A stretch of 64,000 bases of DNA from Candidatus Kryptoniota bacterium (GCA_024641705.1 JAHECO010000010.1:37228-101227), one strand, 5' to 3'; positions 47,508-56,839 are shown, numbered from the stretch's first letter. Notes: generated by a model from the sequence alone, not told the origin. Made by a program: numbers and translations.

Positions 47508-48270
47508 CGGAGGGTTCCTTCTTCTTGCCTTGTTCCTTGTCCATTTTCATCCTGCGGCGGATAATCCAGCTGAGCCCGAGCATCACCCCTCCCATGCCGA
47601 CGAATGCATACGGCACCGATTCCATTGCCGCCGCCGTCTCTTTGGGAAGCGCCGCGCCGTTCGGCCTGGTCGGATAAGTGAGGAAGTCGAGATCGATGTC
47701 CGACAAGTATAAAACGGAAGTGCCGCCCACCTCATGTTCACCCCACACCCTCTTGATGTATTTGGACGGGTTCTCATTTATTCGTCTGTGAGCCACCTTA
47801 AGAAGTTCGTCGCGGTCCCCGAACATCGTCGCCCCCGTCGGACAGGCCTGTGTGCATGCCGGCTGCTCGCCTATCCTGATCCTGTCATAACACAGGATAC
47901 ATTTCTCCACATGCGGGACTGTCTTGTCCCAGTCGTAACGCGGGATGCCGAACGGACACGCCATCATGCAGTAGCGGCATCCGAGGCATTTGGCGCTGTC
48001 GTATGTCACCGCGCCTATCTCCGTCTTGTGCAATGCCCCCACCGGGCAAACGGAAGCACACGCCGGCTCGAGACAGTGACGACATTGTTTGCGGACGTAA
48101 CGATCGCCGTCCTTGCGGATTACCGAGGTCCAGTTTTCCGCGGACAGCCCGTCATTCTTATCCCACACTCTCGGCACGTCCATTTCCAGGTTGTGCGCTA
48201 CCTTGCAGGCAGAAACACACTTAAGGCAGCCGATGCATTTTGTAACATCGGTCAGAATCGCTTTACTCAA
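47500..48270 (-). CDS. 4Fe-4S ferredoxin-type subunit (HmcB/HybA-like) with C-terminal TM
   Basis: CIGCLKCVSACKVAH; CRHCLEPACASVCPVGAL; CLGCRYCMMACPFGIPRYDW; CILCYDRIRIGEQPACTQACPTGA; C-terminal VPYAFVGMGGVMLGLSWIIRRRMK; TTG start after GGGAG. Confidence 0.92.
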   Translation of the reverse strand: MSKAILTDVTKCIGCLKCVSACKVAHNLEMDVPRVWDKNDGLSAENWTSVIRKDGDRYVRKQCRHCLEPACASVCPVGALHKTEIGAVTYDSAKCLGCRYCMMACPFGIPRYDWDKTVPHVEKCILCYDRIRIGEQPACTQACPTGATMFGDRDELLKVAHRRINENPSKYIKRVWGEHEVGGTSVLYLSDIDLDFLTYPTRPNGAALPKETAAAMESVPYAFVGMGGVMLGLSWIIRRRMKMDKEQGKKKEPSDE

Positions 48271-48977
48271 ACCGGTGCTCCCTTTTTATTAAGCGTGGTG
48301 CAAATGTCATCATCGGTCTCGGGCGGAAACTTCCAGGCTAATGCACAGACGACCTGAGACAATGGTGCCAGCACGCAGTGCGCTATCTTCGAGAAAGGTA
48401 TTAGGACGAATATTAATTCGGCAGACAAAACATGTACTAGCATGAGAACCTGATAGCTCCCGGGCCCCACATCCACGTTTGCGCAGATGAACCCGGTCAC
48501 GAAGGGGACCAGGAGCAGAAGGAGCCATAGATAGTCCCGGCCAAGGCTCAGGGCACGCATTGCCTTCACCGTCAAACGACTGATGAGGAGGAACAACGCG
48601 GAGGCTATGGTGCAGATCGTCAGCCAGAAGGCCCATGAGTACGGAAGCGCCGGCCAGGAAATTCCGACCGCTTCCTTCCAGAGATTGACGTGAGCGAAGA
48701 AAAACAACGGGACAATTATGAGCCCTATGTGAAAGACTATGGACAACAAAGAATACACGTGCCGTTCCCGGATCACTCTCTTCACAGGGAAAAACCATTC
48801 GAAAGACCGGCTGAAGATAAGCTTCCACGGCATTTTCTTGTCCGTCGTTCTGCGGTAGGCTCTGTACATCCCGATAATGTCAAGAAACAGAAGACGTGCC
48901 AACCCGAGCACCATAATCGCGAAGGTAAGCCGAAAGAGCGGGCCACGGGCAAAATCCAGAAGGGCTCCCATATTCAT
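48267..48977 (-). CDS. DsrM/HmcE/NarI-like cytochrome b membrane subunit
   Basis: RSFEWFFPVKRVIRERHVYSLLSIVFHIGLIIVPLFFFAHVNLW; VHVLSAELIFVLIPFSKIAHCVLAPLSQ. Confidence 0.88.
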   Translation of the reverse strand: MNMGALLDFARGPLFRLTFAIMVLGLARLLFLDIIGMYRAYRRTTDKKMPWKLIFSRSFEWFFPVKRVIRERHVYSLLSIVFHIGLIIVPLFFFAHVNLWKEAVGISWPALPYSWAFWLTICTIASALFLLISRLTVKAMRALSLGRDYLWLLLLLVPFVTGFICANVDVGPGSYQVLMLVHVLSAELIFVLIPFSKIAHCVLAPLSQVVCALAWKFPPETDDDICTTLNKKGAPV

Positions 48978-50437
48978 TTCTCCTTCTCGATTACTTGCGC
49001 TTCCTTCTCGACGCGCAGCGATTCATCAAAAATGATCGCCTTGTAGATCAGGTCATGGAATCCGACGACACGGCAGTTCAATCCCTGGTCTTCAACCAGT
49101 TCTCTGAGCTGTTTCTTGCAGTTCGCACACGGAGCGACGAGGATTTCACAACCCGACTTCCGGATCTGGTCCGCTTTCAATTTTCCGCCGATCGTCGTCC
49201 TGTACGGCCTGACCTCATCAATCGAGACCGTCCCGCCCCCGCCGCCGCAGCAGATGTTGTCTTCACCGGTGGGTGTCATCTCGACATAATTCCTGCAGAA
49301 TGCCTTCAGGACTTCGCGGGGCTGGTTCACTATCCACCTGTTCCGGGCATAGTTACACGGATCATGGTATGCGACTTTCTCCGTCACGATGTCCGGGTCG
49401 AGCTTGAGTCTTCCCTCTTTCCACACCCTGTGAGTGTACTCGAGGATGTTTACAACGGGAGTCGCGTCGCTTCCCCCGCAGTATGTCGGTATGAACTGTT
49501 TGGCGGTGCGGGACGCATGCCCGCATTCGCCGATGAGAATTTTCCTGCCGTGAAGCCTGTTGGTCTCTTCGTCGACTTTCCTGACCACTCTTTCAATTAT
49601 CCGGTCGCTGTAGAACAACCCGTAGTTGATCCCGTCGTAGTATCCCGTGCCGATTGTCCAGGAGTCACCCGTCGCAGTGAACACGGCGGCAATTCCCATC
49701 AGCGATTCCGCCTCCATGAGGTAGTCACTGACAGCCGGGAAGAACACATGTTCGCTCCCGTCGACGTCGACGGGGAACCTGATCCTTACGCCTTTTTCCT
49801 CGAACATATCGCCTTCGAGAAACTCGAGTGTGTCTTTCAGCGCGGGTACCGGTATCGCCGACGTGTTCTTGAAGGGACCTTCGAGTTGTGCGCGCGTGCT
49901 GACGACAAGTGCGCGCGGGACGATACCGATCTCGCTCAGTATGTAACGGCCGAGATGAGTGATCAGACCGTGGTCCAGTCCGAGCGGACATTCAAGGGCG
50001 CACCTGCGGCAGGCCGTGCAATTCCAGAATGTGTCTGCCATCTCCTGGATTTTCTCATCCGTCAGATATCCGTTGCCGGTAATCCGCCCTCTCAGAAGGC
50101 CCCCGAGCGTGAAATGACGGCGATAGACATCGAGCAAAAGTCCGGAACGGTAGCACGGGATATCCTTCGGGTCACCGGTTGCCTGGTAGATCTGACAGGC
50201 GGCGGCACACCGCAAGCACCTGGCGGTCATTCGTATGAAATGGTCCAGGACCATTTTGTAGTTGGAGTGTTTCAGGATCGCCGCGAATGCTTCCAGGAAA
50301 CGCCGGGGGCGATCGTTCACGTCGATATCTTCAACGTGATACCGGACGTTCAATTTTTGTCTTTCCACGACCTCCGGTTTCTTGGTTGTGGAAAGAGCTT
50401 TCTTACGTTCCTCTTCGGTTAGAATCGTGGTTTTCAT
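48974..50437 (-). CDS. DsrK/HmcF/TmcB-like (Fe-S) HdrD-type subunit
   Basis: CLRCAAACQIYQATGDPKDIPCYRSGLLLDVYRRHFTLGG; CTACRRCALECPLGLDHGLITHLGRYIL; YHDPCNYARN; CCGGGGGTV; CANCKKQL. Confidence 0.92.
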   Translation of the reverse strand: MKTTILTEEERKKALSTTKKPEVVERQKLNVRYHVEDIDVNDRPRRFLEAFAAILKHSNYKMVLDHFIRMTARCLRCAAACQIYQATGDPKDIPCYRSGLLLDVYRRHFTLGGLLRGRITGNGYLTDEKIQEMADTFWNCTACRRCALECPLGLDHGLITHLGRYILSEIGIVPRALVVSTRAQLEGPFKNTSAIPVPALKDTLEFLEGDMFEEKGVRIRFPVDVDGSEHVFFPAVSDYLMEAESLMGIAAVFTATGDSWTIGTGYYDGINYGLFYSDRIIERVVRKVDEETNRLHGRKILIGECGHASRTAKQFIPTYCGGSDATPVVNILEYTHRVWKEGRLKLDPDIVTEKVAYHDPCNYARNRWIVNQPREVLKAFCRNYVEMTPTGEDNICCGGGGGTVSIDEVRPYRTTIGGKLKADQIRKSGCEILVAPCANCKKQLRELVEDQGLNCRVVGFHDLIYKAIIFDESLRVEKEAQVIEKEK

Positions 50438-50563
50438 TCAATTCCTGTAAGCTAAGCGCAGAGATGTTTTCAACGCGGTTGATCCCCAAATTGCGACGCA
50501 TGAAAACGATGACGGAATCTCATTCCTGATGCGGCGACATTCGCGTGCCGACCGCGCATATGT

Positions 50564-50639
50564 GTATGTTCGCAAGAAATTAGAGCCGTATGGAAACAGA
50601 AACAAAGCAGACACGAATCGTTGTATCCAAGATGTGTCT
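50564..50639. repeat. Direct repeat copy A upstream of DsrK-like gene
   Basis: gtatgttcgcaagaaattagag...cgttgtatccaagatgtgtct; matches copy B at 51391-51466. Confidence 0.7.
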
Positions 50640-50756
50640 TCGCAGAATCATCTGATTGGATATATGCTGAGGCAGCTTGCGTGACCACCGTAAGGCCGCT
50701 GCAGCATCTGCTGCATGCGGCTTATGAATGCTTTATTGAAGCTGCCGCCTGATATG

Positions 50757-50874
50757 CTAGTGCTCATCCAACTATCATTTGCTAATCCCGTCGAAGAAAA
50801 ATCTGGCGAGGTGCTCATTCCAACGATAATTTTAGCCGCACGTTGTTTGCTAAAATTAGTTGGAATGGCACTAG
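50757..50874. repeat. MITE-like element with imperfect terminal inverted repeats and an internal hairpin
   Basis: Ends CTAGTGCTCATCCAACTA / TAGTTGGAATGGCACTAG; internal GTGCTCATTCCAACGATAATTTTAGC pairs with GCTAAAATTAGTTGGAATGGCAC. Confidence 0.65.
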
Positions 50875-51221
50875 CTGTCGGCCTTCCGCCTTGCTCTGGT
50901 TATCAGTCTCCTCAGCCATGGCGGCGGTTCACAAAGGCAAGACGACTCCGGATAAATCCCTTTGCGACACATGAAGAAATGTGCGCCGATCAGGGTCAGG
51001 AAGAGAAAGATGCCGATCAGATCTGCCAAAGATAAAGCGGGCCGGGAATTCGCGACGGGAGACGAACCGGTTCTGCCCACCGTGTTCTGGCCGGAGACGG
51101 CGGCCAGGGCCGCGGTCGGAGTAACGGTACCTGAATAACCTGCGTGATTATGTCGTGCAAAACCGGCCGGATTCAGAAGCAGGACAACTGCCACCGTTGT
51201 ACAGAGCACCCTTCCAATCAT
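50871..51221 (-). CDS. Small membrane protein upstream of the Hmc/Tmc-like operon
   Basis: Signal peptide MIGRVLCTTVAVVLLLNPAGFA; TM LADLIGIFLFLTLIGAHFFM; stop TAG falls in the MITE-like terminus. Confidence 0.55.
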   Translation of the reverse strand: MIGRVLCTTVAVVLLLNPAGFARHNHAGYSGTVTPTAALAAVSGQNTVGRTGSSPVANSRPALSLADLIGIFLFLTLIGAHFFMCRKGIYPESSCLCEPPPWLRRLITRARRKADS

Positions 51222-51390
51222 CGTCGATTCTCCTTAAGAAGGAAGCTGGATGCTGCGACAATCTCCAACAGGACAACCGGGATCAACACTTTGTCACTCA
51301 GCCACTTCAGACTTCTTTTTGGATTTTAAATTCATCCAAATACGACTTTCAAAAGACCAGAATGCCGATATGTCATCGATATTCATAGGA

Positions 51391-51466
51391 GTATGCTTCC
51401 CAAGAAATTAGAATAGGCGAAAAGATGGAACAAACGGATATAATCTGTTGTATCCAAGATGTGTCT
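51391..51466. repeat. Direct repeat copy B upstream of small membrane-protein gene
   Basis: gtatgcttcccaagaaattagaa...tgttgtatccaagatgtgtct. Confidence 0.7.
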
Positions 51467-51486
51467 GATCGAATGCAGCTGTAACG

Positions 51487-51511
51487 AAAAGGGGGAGCCG
51501 AAGCTCCCCCA
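51487..51511 (-). terminator. Rho-independent terminator of the C1 peptidase gene
   Basis: On minus strand GGGGGAGC-TTCG-GCTCCCCC-TTTTCG. Confidence 0.88.
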
Positions 51512-51548
51512 ATCTGGGCCGAAAACGCGGCGATTGTGCCGATGCCGG

Positions 51549-52781
51549 TTATTTGTTCATCTCACCGACTATCTCTGGAATCGCACTCTTCGGAAGCATA
51601 ACTCCGAGCATCTTCAGTTTAACATAGTCCTCGCTGTAGAAATAGTAGCCTGGATGGGTGCTGTTTCTCGATCCCGAGCCCGAGTCCTTGATCAGATACC
51701 AATCCTTACCGTCCTTATGGGTATAGCCGATAAGATGAATTCCATGGTCATCGGTCGTCGTTCGGTTATAGAACCTGAAGATCCGCGCGCTCGCATCTAT
51801 GTATTGCGACGGAATATCGAAGGTCGGCACTACTGCAATTCCTGCGTGCCCATCTATCCCGGGTTCCGAGACATCGCCCCATATCGCCATCGTGCAACCA
51901 GACCTGACGGCGTGTTTGATGGCGCCCATGAATTCACCCAGGGTGACGTTGAAGTAGTCTTTGCTGTGCCACCAGTTGTCCGGCACGTTGTACTCGACCC
52001 ATGTATGGTATGGACGATCCGAAAACGAGACAAGCGCGACGTAATCGTCGAGATTCAATTTTACGACATCTTCGAAATACTCTTTCGGCGTCATCAGCTT
52101 GCCGTCTACGTCGATTTTCTCGGGTGGTACCCCCATGTAATGATTCAGAATAGACTTAACCGTGCTCTCGACCACGCCCTCATCCCACGCATCCGAGGCT
52201 TTCACAGACTTCAGGTATGAATCGAGCTCGGCAAACATTTTGGAGTGATCATGAAAGGGTTGTCCGGGCAATAATCCTGTGTAATCTTTTTCGGGAACAA
52301 CACCGTGATCTTTCCATGCACGGAGTACGGCATTTGCTTCCGAACCTTCGCCGAACTCCTGGTTCCCTCTGGACCGAACATATCCAAGCGCTTTCTCGAC
52401 ATATTCCCAATAGACGGTATACATCTCGGAGAACTTCATCTCTCTCTTCGTCAGTCGGCATACTTCGGATTCAAGGAAGGAAGTCGTCGAAAAACACCAG
52501 CATGTTCCAGTATTGCCCTGGGATATCGGCGGATTATGCCAGTACTGAGTGAAATCGTCTACCGACTTCGGCGCGTCGTAACGGCTGAAATCGGGCCGGA
52601 TTACTTTTTCGGGGCTTGCCTCCTTTGGATGATAGTACTTCTCAAGAGAAGCTTTGATGGAGTCATAAAACTCGTTCCTGGGTTGGACAAATAGAGCGGT
52701 ATCGCGATGCGCAATTTGGGAAAATGAATTCCCACAGAGTGTCAGAAGAACAAACAATGAGATTGTACTGAAAGCTTTCAT
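51549..52781 (-). CDS. Exported C1-family peptidase (aminopeptidase C/bleomycin-hydrolase-like)
   Basis: Signal peptide; PPISQGNTGTCWCFSTTSFLESEV; DDHGIHLIGYTHKDGKDWYLIKDSGSG. Confidence 0.87.
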   Translation of the reverse strand: MKAFSTISLFVLLTLCGNSFSQIAHRDTALFVQPRNEFYDSIKASLEKYYHPKEASPEKVIRPDFSRYDAPKSVDDFTQYWHNPPISQGNTGTCWCFSTTSFLESEVCRLTKREMKFSEMYTVYWEYVEKALGYVRSRGNQEFGEGSEANAVLRAWKDHGVVPEKDYTGLLPGQPFHDHSKMFAELDSYLKSVKASDAWDEGVVESTVKSILNHYMGVPPEKIDVDGKLMTPKEYFEDVVKLNLDDYVALVSFSDRPYHTWVEYNVPDNWWHSKDYFNVTLGEFMGAIKHAVRSGCTMAIWGDVSEPGIDGHAGIAVVPTFDIPSQYIDASARIFRFYNRTTTDDHGIHLIGYTHKDGKDWYLIKDSGSGSRNSTHPGYYFYSEDYVKLKMLGVMLPKSAIPEIVGEMNK

Positions 52782-53171
52782 AGCTGCTACCTCTGGTGAT
52801 TAACTGATGTAAGTTTTTGATGATGGAAGGAGAGCCGATGCACTGCGGATGTCTGCGCGGATCAATCATTCCCGAGAGAAATCTCAGATGGGATTCTGCA
52901 ATTCTGTGAGTCTCCGCTATCGGGACTGACCACAACAGTCGGCATGATACACCTGCTTTTAATGGAAAAAATTTATCCGGTTTGGGAAGAAATGTCAAAC
53001 CCTATCATGGACCCGGCCGCAGGAGGCTGCTCTGAGTCCAGTCGAATGTCATCTATTGCAGTAGAACCGAAAGCAGCAAGGTCGCCTGCTGAGACCGGGA
53101 GGTCTGACATACTCGGGACCGCATACCAACGGGACATTTGACAGTGCCTCCTGCTGGTGCCGCGTCAGGCT

Positions 53172-54977
53172 TCATTTAAACTCAAATGTCTCTATTGCGT
53201 TATGGCCGAGTTTGATTTGTATCCGGTCGTTTCTTACAGGAAGAGTGCCTTCCTCCGATTCGATTAAATTCGTTTGCCTGGCCTGATGAATGGCGTTGAA
53301 ACTTCTGAAACTTACTGTTCTGTCCTTCCCCTCCATATCGACGATCCGCGCTATCACCTCGTTTCGGTCATCGGCTTTCTTCACTGTCGACACGAGCACG
53401 TGCGCACTGTCCGTGCGGAAAAAACTCATTGATTCGGGAAGCGAAGCATCGGCGTAACGCTGATCGGCCCAGACACCCATCAGATTCTCATTTGCACCGC
53501 GACCGAAGGCGGCGCCGTCGAGCCACCCCGGCTTGTGGGAAGTAATGGAGAACCGGAAGTGGTGGTCCCCCGTCTGTAAATACTCGTTGCCCTCGGGGTG
53601 GCAGCTCCTCCTTGACGCGAGAAGGATCGGCTGCAAGATCGGGTACGTGGTAGATGTGTCGGTAGGATCGATCCAGTCGGCCGCGGCCACGGACGAACTC
53701 ATCGTCACTCCGAAACTGGACCCGCTCGCGCTGATCCAGTTCTGAATACTTCTCGGGTGAACTTCACTGCAGGGCGTCGTATAGCGTTCACCTGCGGCGT
53801 CGGCTATCTCACCCTTTCCAACTTCCACTGCGCCGAATGGGACTTCGTAGGCAACCCGGCCGTGGGTCATGTTCAGCGGCAGCGCCATCCTGAATTCACG
53901 GTAGAGCACGCCCTGCCAGTTCAGCAGCGCCACATCGAAGTCAATTCTCTTCAGCTGATGGTAGACCCTGACGCGCTCGTCCACCACGGCATAACGAATC
54001 TGCCGGCGATATTCGTACGTGGTATAAACATCTCCGTTCTCAATCACCTTCCAATCGGTCTTGTAGTTTCCGGTCCGGTCGAAACCCGCCGTGTCGGGCT
54101 GCTGGATATCGGCAAATTCACCGGCACCGTTCCCCTCTGAATGCATCGTAAAAACTTCGCCCGCCGCGAACTTCCTGGAATTGACAAGCTCGACATTCAG
54201 CTGTTTGTCAAAGATAGACGACAGGCCGCCGTTTGTGAATTTCAGTTTGTAGAATCTGGTTTCCGCTTCGCCGGTGAACGGAGAAGCCTCCTGCCGGTCA
54301 GGCCTCTTCTCTGCCCGCATGTAGAATGTTTCGTAACCGATAGGCGGAACGTTGTCCGCGACAAAATGTATTTTCGCCGTCCTGATCGAGCCGTCGGAGT
54401 AGTCCCTTCTGTGGCTAAGCTGCGACTTAACCTCCGCTCCTTTGGCATCGAACAGTCTTATGCCGGCGGCCTGGCCCTCACCGAACCTGACATCGATCGA
54501 CACTGGATCACTTCTGTCCGCGTTCATGCCGTTGAACACAACGAGGGGCCGGCCTTCTTTCGGGTTGGTGAGAATTTTAGAAGCTAACTCATCCAGGTTT
54601 TCGTGAAGGATCTTCTCACCTTCGCTTCTGGCAAAATCAAACTTCCGCCGGAAGAGATCGTCGGTAATGTCCCCGTGTTTACCGCCCCAACCGTGGTCGG
54701 GAAACACCTTCGCTTCCCAGGCTTTTTTTAGTCCGGCTTCCGGGTAATTTCTAAATGTACCGTCGACGAGGGCGTTGGCGGTGGCAAACTTTTCGGCCTC
54801 AGTGAGGAGTATGTCTCCCTGCCGGCTTGCCGTCAGCGCTTTTTCGTGTGAAGGACCATGAATGTAAACCCAGACATCCGGGCGCTCGCCGGAAATACTC
54901 TTCAGCTTTGGTCTCGCGGAAAGCAGGGCGCTGAAAAATTCCGGCGCGGTCGCAATCTTAAACTTCGGCAGACTCAC
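53172..54977 (-). CDS. GH38 alpha-mannosidase-like, C-terminal portion (frame split from 54974..56839)
   Basis: FKIATAPEFFSALLSA; beta-sandwich C-terminal domain LKFTNGGLSSIFDKQLNVEL; continues 54974..56839 in another frame. Confidence 0.82.
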   Translation of the reverse strand: MSLPKFKIATAPEFFSALLSARPKLKSISGERPDVWVYIHGPSHEKALTASRQGDILLTEAEKFATANALVDGTFRNYPEAGLKKAWEAKVFPDHGWGGKHGDITDDLFRRKFDFARSEGEKILHENLDELASKILTNPKEGRPLVVFNGMNADRSDPVSIDVRFGEGQAAGIRLFDAKGAEVKSQLSHRRDYSDGSIRTAKIHFVADNVPPIGYETFYMRAEKRPDRQEASPFTGEAETRFYKLKFTNGGLSSIFDKQLNVELVNSRKFAAGEVFTMHSEGNGAGEFADIQQPDTAGFDRTGNYKTDWKVIENGDVYTTYEYRRQIRYAVVDERVRVYHQLKRIDFDVALLNWQGVLYREFRMALPLNMTHGRVAYEVPFGAVEVGKGEIADAAGERYTTPCSEVHPRSIQNWISASGSSFGVTMSSSVAAADWIDPTDTSTTYPILQPILLASRRSCHPEGNEYLQTGDHHFRFSITSHKPGWLDGAAFGRGANENLMGVWADQRYADASLPESMSFFRTDSAHVLVSTVKKADDRNEVIARIVDMEGKDRTVSFRSFNAIHQARQTNLIESEEGTLPVRNDRIQIKLGHNAIETFEFK

Positions 54978-56839
54978 CGGTACCAGATTGCCCCCCCATC
55001 CTGCCGTTCACTTACATCGTCCCATTCATTAATAAGCCGGCTGTAATCTTTAGCCGGACTCATGTCCCAGTCGGACAGGACGGGCATGATCGGGGAGGCC
55101 GTTTCCGGCGAGTAGAATTCCTGCCAGTAGAGAGAATTCGACGCCAAATAACCGGAGGCCGCATAGAATCCTTTTTGAAGAGGCGTGAAAGCATCGGCAT
55201 AATGGCCGGGCGAGAACATTGTGACGTACGAGCCGTCGGGACTGTACCATCTGTACAGTCCCTTTTCCATGCGGCTGATCATCATATATTTTACGCCCGC
55301 CCTGCTCAGTATCTGCATCATTTGGGGCGTCCTACCGGGAACGTCCTCGCTCCAATATACGGTTGCGTCATACCCCAGCTCATCCTTCAGCCATTTCTTG
55401 CCGAAGTAAAGCTGGCGTGCCAGCGATTCACCCGAATACATATCCTCATAGGGCTGGGTAAAGTTAGCACCGCAGGAAATGCGACCATCGGCAAGCATTT
55501 CCTTCACGATATTCTTCTCGCCCGGATGACGCCTGATAAATTCGTGGAGCATAAGCGATTCCTCCAGATCGAAGCGGTAGCTCGTGTCGATCTGAGCCTT
55601 ATGCAGCAAGGGAGTCAGCAGCATCGTGTCGCGATCTATCTCGCATTTCGCCGGCGAGTCCATCCATGCGATGTCCTGATGACTGGAGTTCATCAGGTAT
55701 ATTTTCCCCCGGCTCAGGTTAGAATCCGATAACAGCACCATGTCGGAGACGAGTTTGGGCCGGTAGCTGCGCTGGGCGGTGATCTCTATTCTACCACCTT
55801 CATCTTTACTCTCGTTGACCAGGATGGAGTTTTCCAAAAGGCAGGTCGTTCTCGAATCCTCGCCAAGCGACTTGATTACGAAGACTTTTCCATGTGCATC
55901 CGTCAGAGCGAACGACCTGTTCAAGGCGGAAAGCGGGAGGTTGAACTCTCCGACCACCTGGTCGTTTCGCCGGGTCAGGCGGGTCTCCTTGCGATCGTTA
56001 CCGGAGACGACATTCACGGTTTCATCGGCCACCGTGACAGCCGCCTGGACGCTAGCTGCAAGCACGTCGCCCTTTCTCTGCAGATCGATCTCCATCCACG
56101 CGTCGTTCGCCACCGAATTGTGCAGGTAGGACAGTGCATCGCGAGCCTGGAACACAATGATCCAGGTGCTTTGATTCTCGGCCCTCCCGGTGATGCTTAT
56201 GACCTGCCCCGCCCCTTTACGCAACCACGATGCAGGAGCCATCAGGGACATATATCCGTGTGCGTCGCCGTATTGGTCGGTTTGGACCGTCGTGAACGCA
56301 AGCCTTCCGCCGTCGCCGGTTGTCAATTGCCAGTTCTTCCGGTTCGACGCCGCGATCTCAAAACGCTTCACTCCATTGACATTGACATCGAACGTCCCCG
56401 GCTGCGCAGTCAAATTGACGGCAGCCATCCACAAGAAGCCGGCTTCGTTTTGACCCCAGTCAGCCGGAAGTTTCGCAGTCTCCCATTGAATCGTCATCTT
56501 CCCGTCGGTGCAGCGGGTAAGCAAACCTTTCGACACATCGCTTCGAAGACTGAAGTAGGAAAACTGGTTTCCTCCCAGGTTTTTCTCAAAGCCCTCGTAC
56601 CAGCCTTTCGTGTTTCCCGAGAGTTCCAGCACTTCCTTGATCTGTCCGAAGGCGGCAGCCTGAAAGCCTGTGCCAATGAGAAGTACTGTCAGGATGAGCG
56701 CCCCGATAATGATGCGACTCCATTGCCGGCCGTGCAGGGGCTTGCTGTATCTCCTGACCGGCACTCTCGACGCGCGGCGGCGCCGGATGCAGATCGACGT
56801 ATCTATGAAACCGCCCAGGAGATTATCGGTGTCAGTCAT
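54974..56839 (-). CDS. GH38 alpha-mannosidase-like, N-terminal catalytic portion
   Basis: KIYLMNSSHQDIAWMDSPAKCEIDRDTMLLTPLL; YWSEDVPGRTPQMMQILSRAGVKYMMISRM; ends DGGAIWYR* just after a G7 tract. Confidence 0.85.
   Translation of the reverse strand: MTDTDNLLGGFIDTSICIRRRRASRVPVRRYSKPLHGRQWSRIIIGALILTVLLIGTGFQAAAFGQIKEVLELSGNTKGWYEGFEKNLGGNQFSYFSLRSDVSKGLLTRCTDGKMTIQWETAKLPADWGQNEAGFLWMAAVNLTAQPGTFDVNVNGVKRFEIAASNRKNWQLTTGDGGRLAFTTVQTDQYGDAHGYMSLMAPASWLRKGAGQVISITGRAENQSTWIIVFQARDALSYLHNSVANDAWMEIDLQRKGDVLAASVQAAVTVADETVNVVSGNDRKETRLTRRNDQVVGEFNLPLSALNRSFALTDAHGKVFVIKSLGEDSRTTCLLENSILVNESKDEGGRIEITAQRSYRPKLVSDMVLLSDSNLSRGKIYLMNSSHQDIAWMDSPAKCEIDRDTMLLTPLLHKAQIDTSYRFDLEESLMLHEFIRRHPGEKNIVKEMLADGRISCGANFTQPYEDMYSGESLARQLYFGKKWLKDELGYDATVYWSEDVPGRTPQMMQILSRAGVKYMMISRMEKGLYRWYSPDGSYVTMFSPGHYADAFTPLQKGFYAASGYLASNSLYWQEFYSPETASPIMPVLSDWDMSPAKDYSRLINEWDDVSERQDGGAIWYR

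Noticed and set aside
48995-50422. 475-aa plus-strand ORF opposite the DsrK-like gene
   Set aside because: Shadow ORF over a gene with clear Fe-S and CCG motifs on the other strand.
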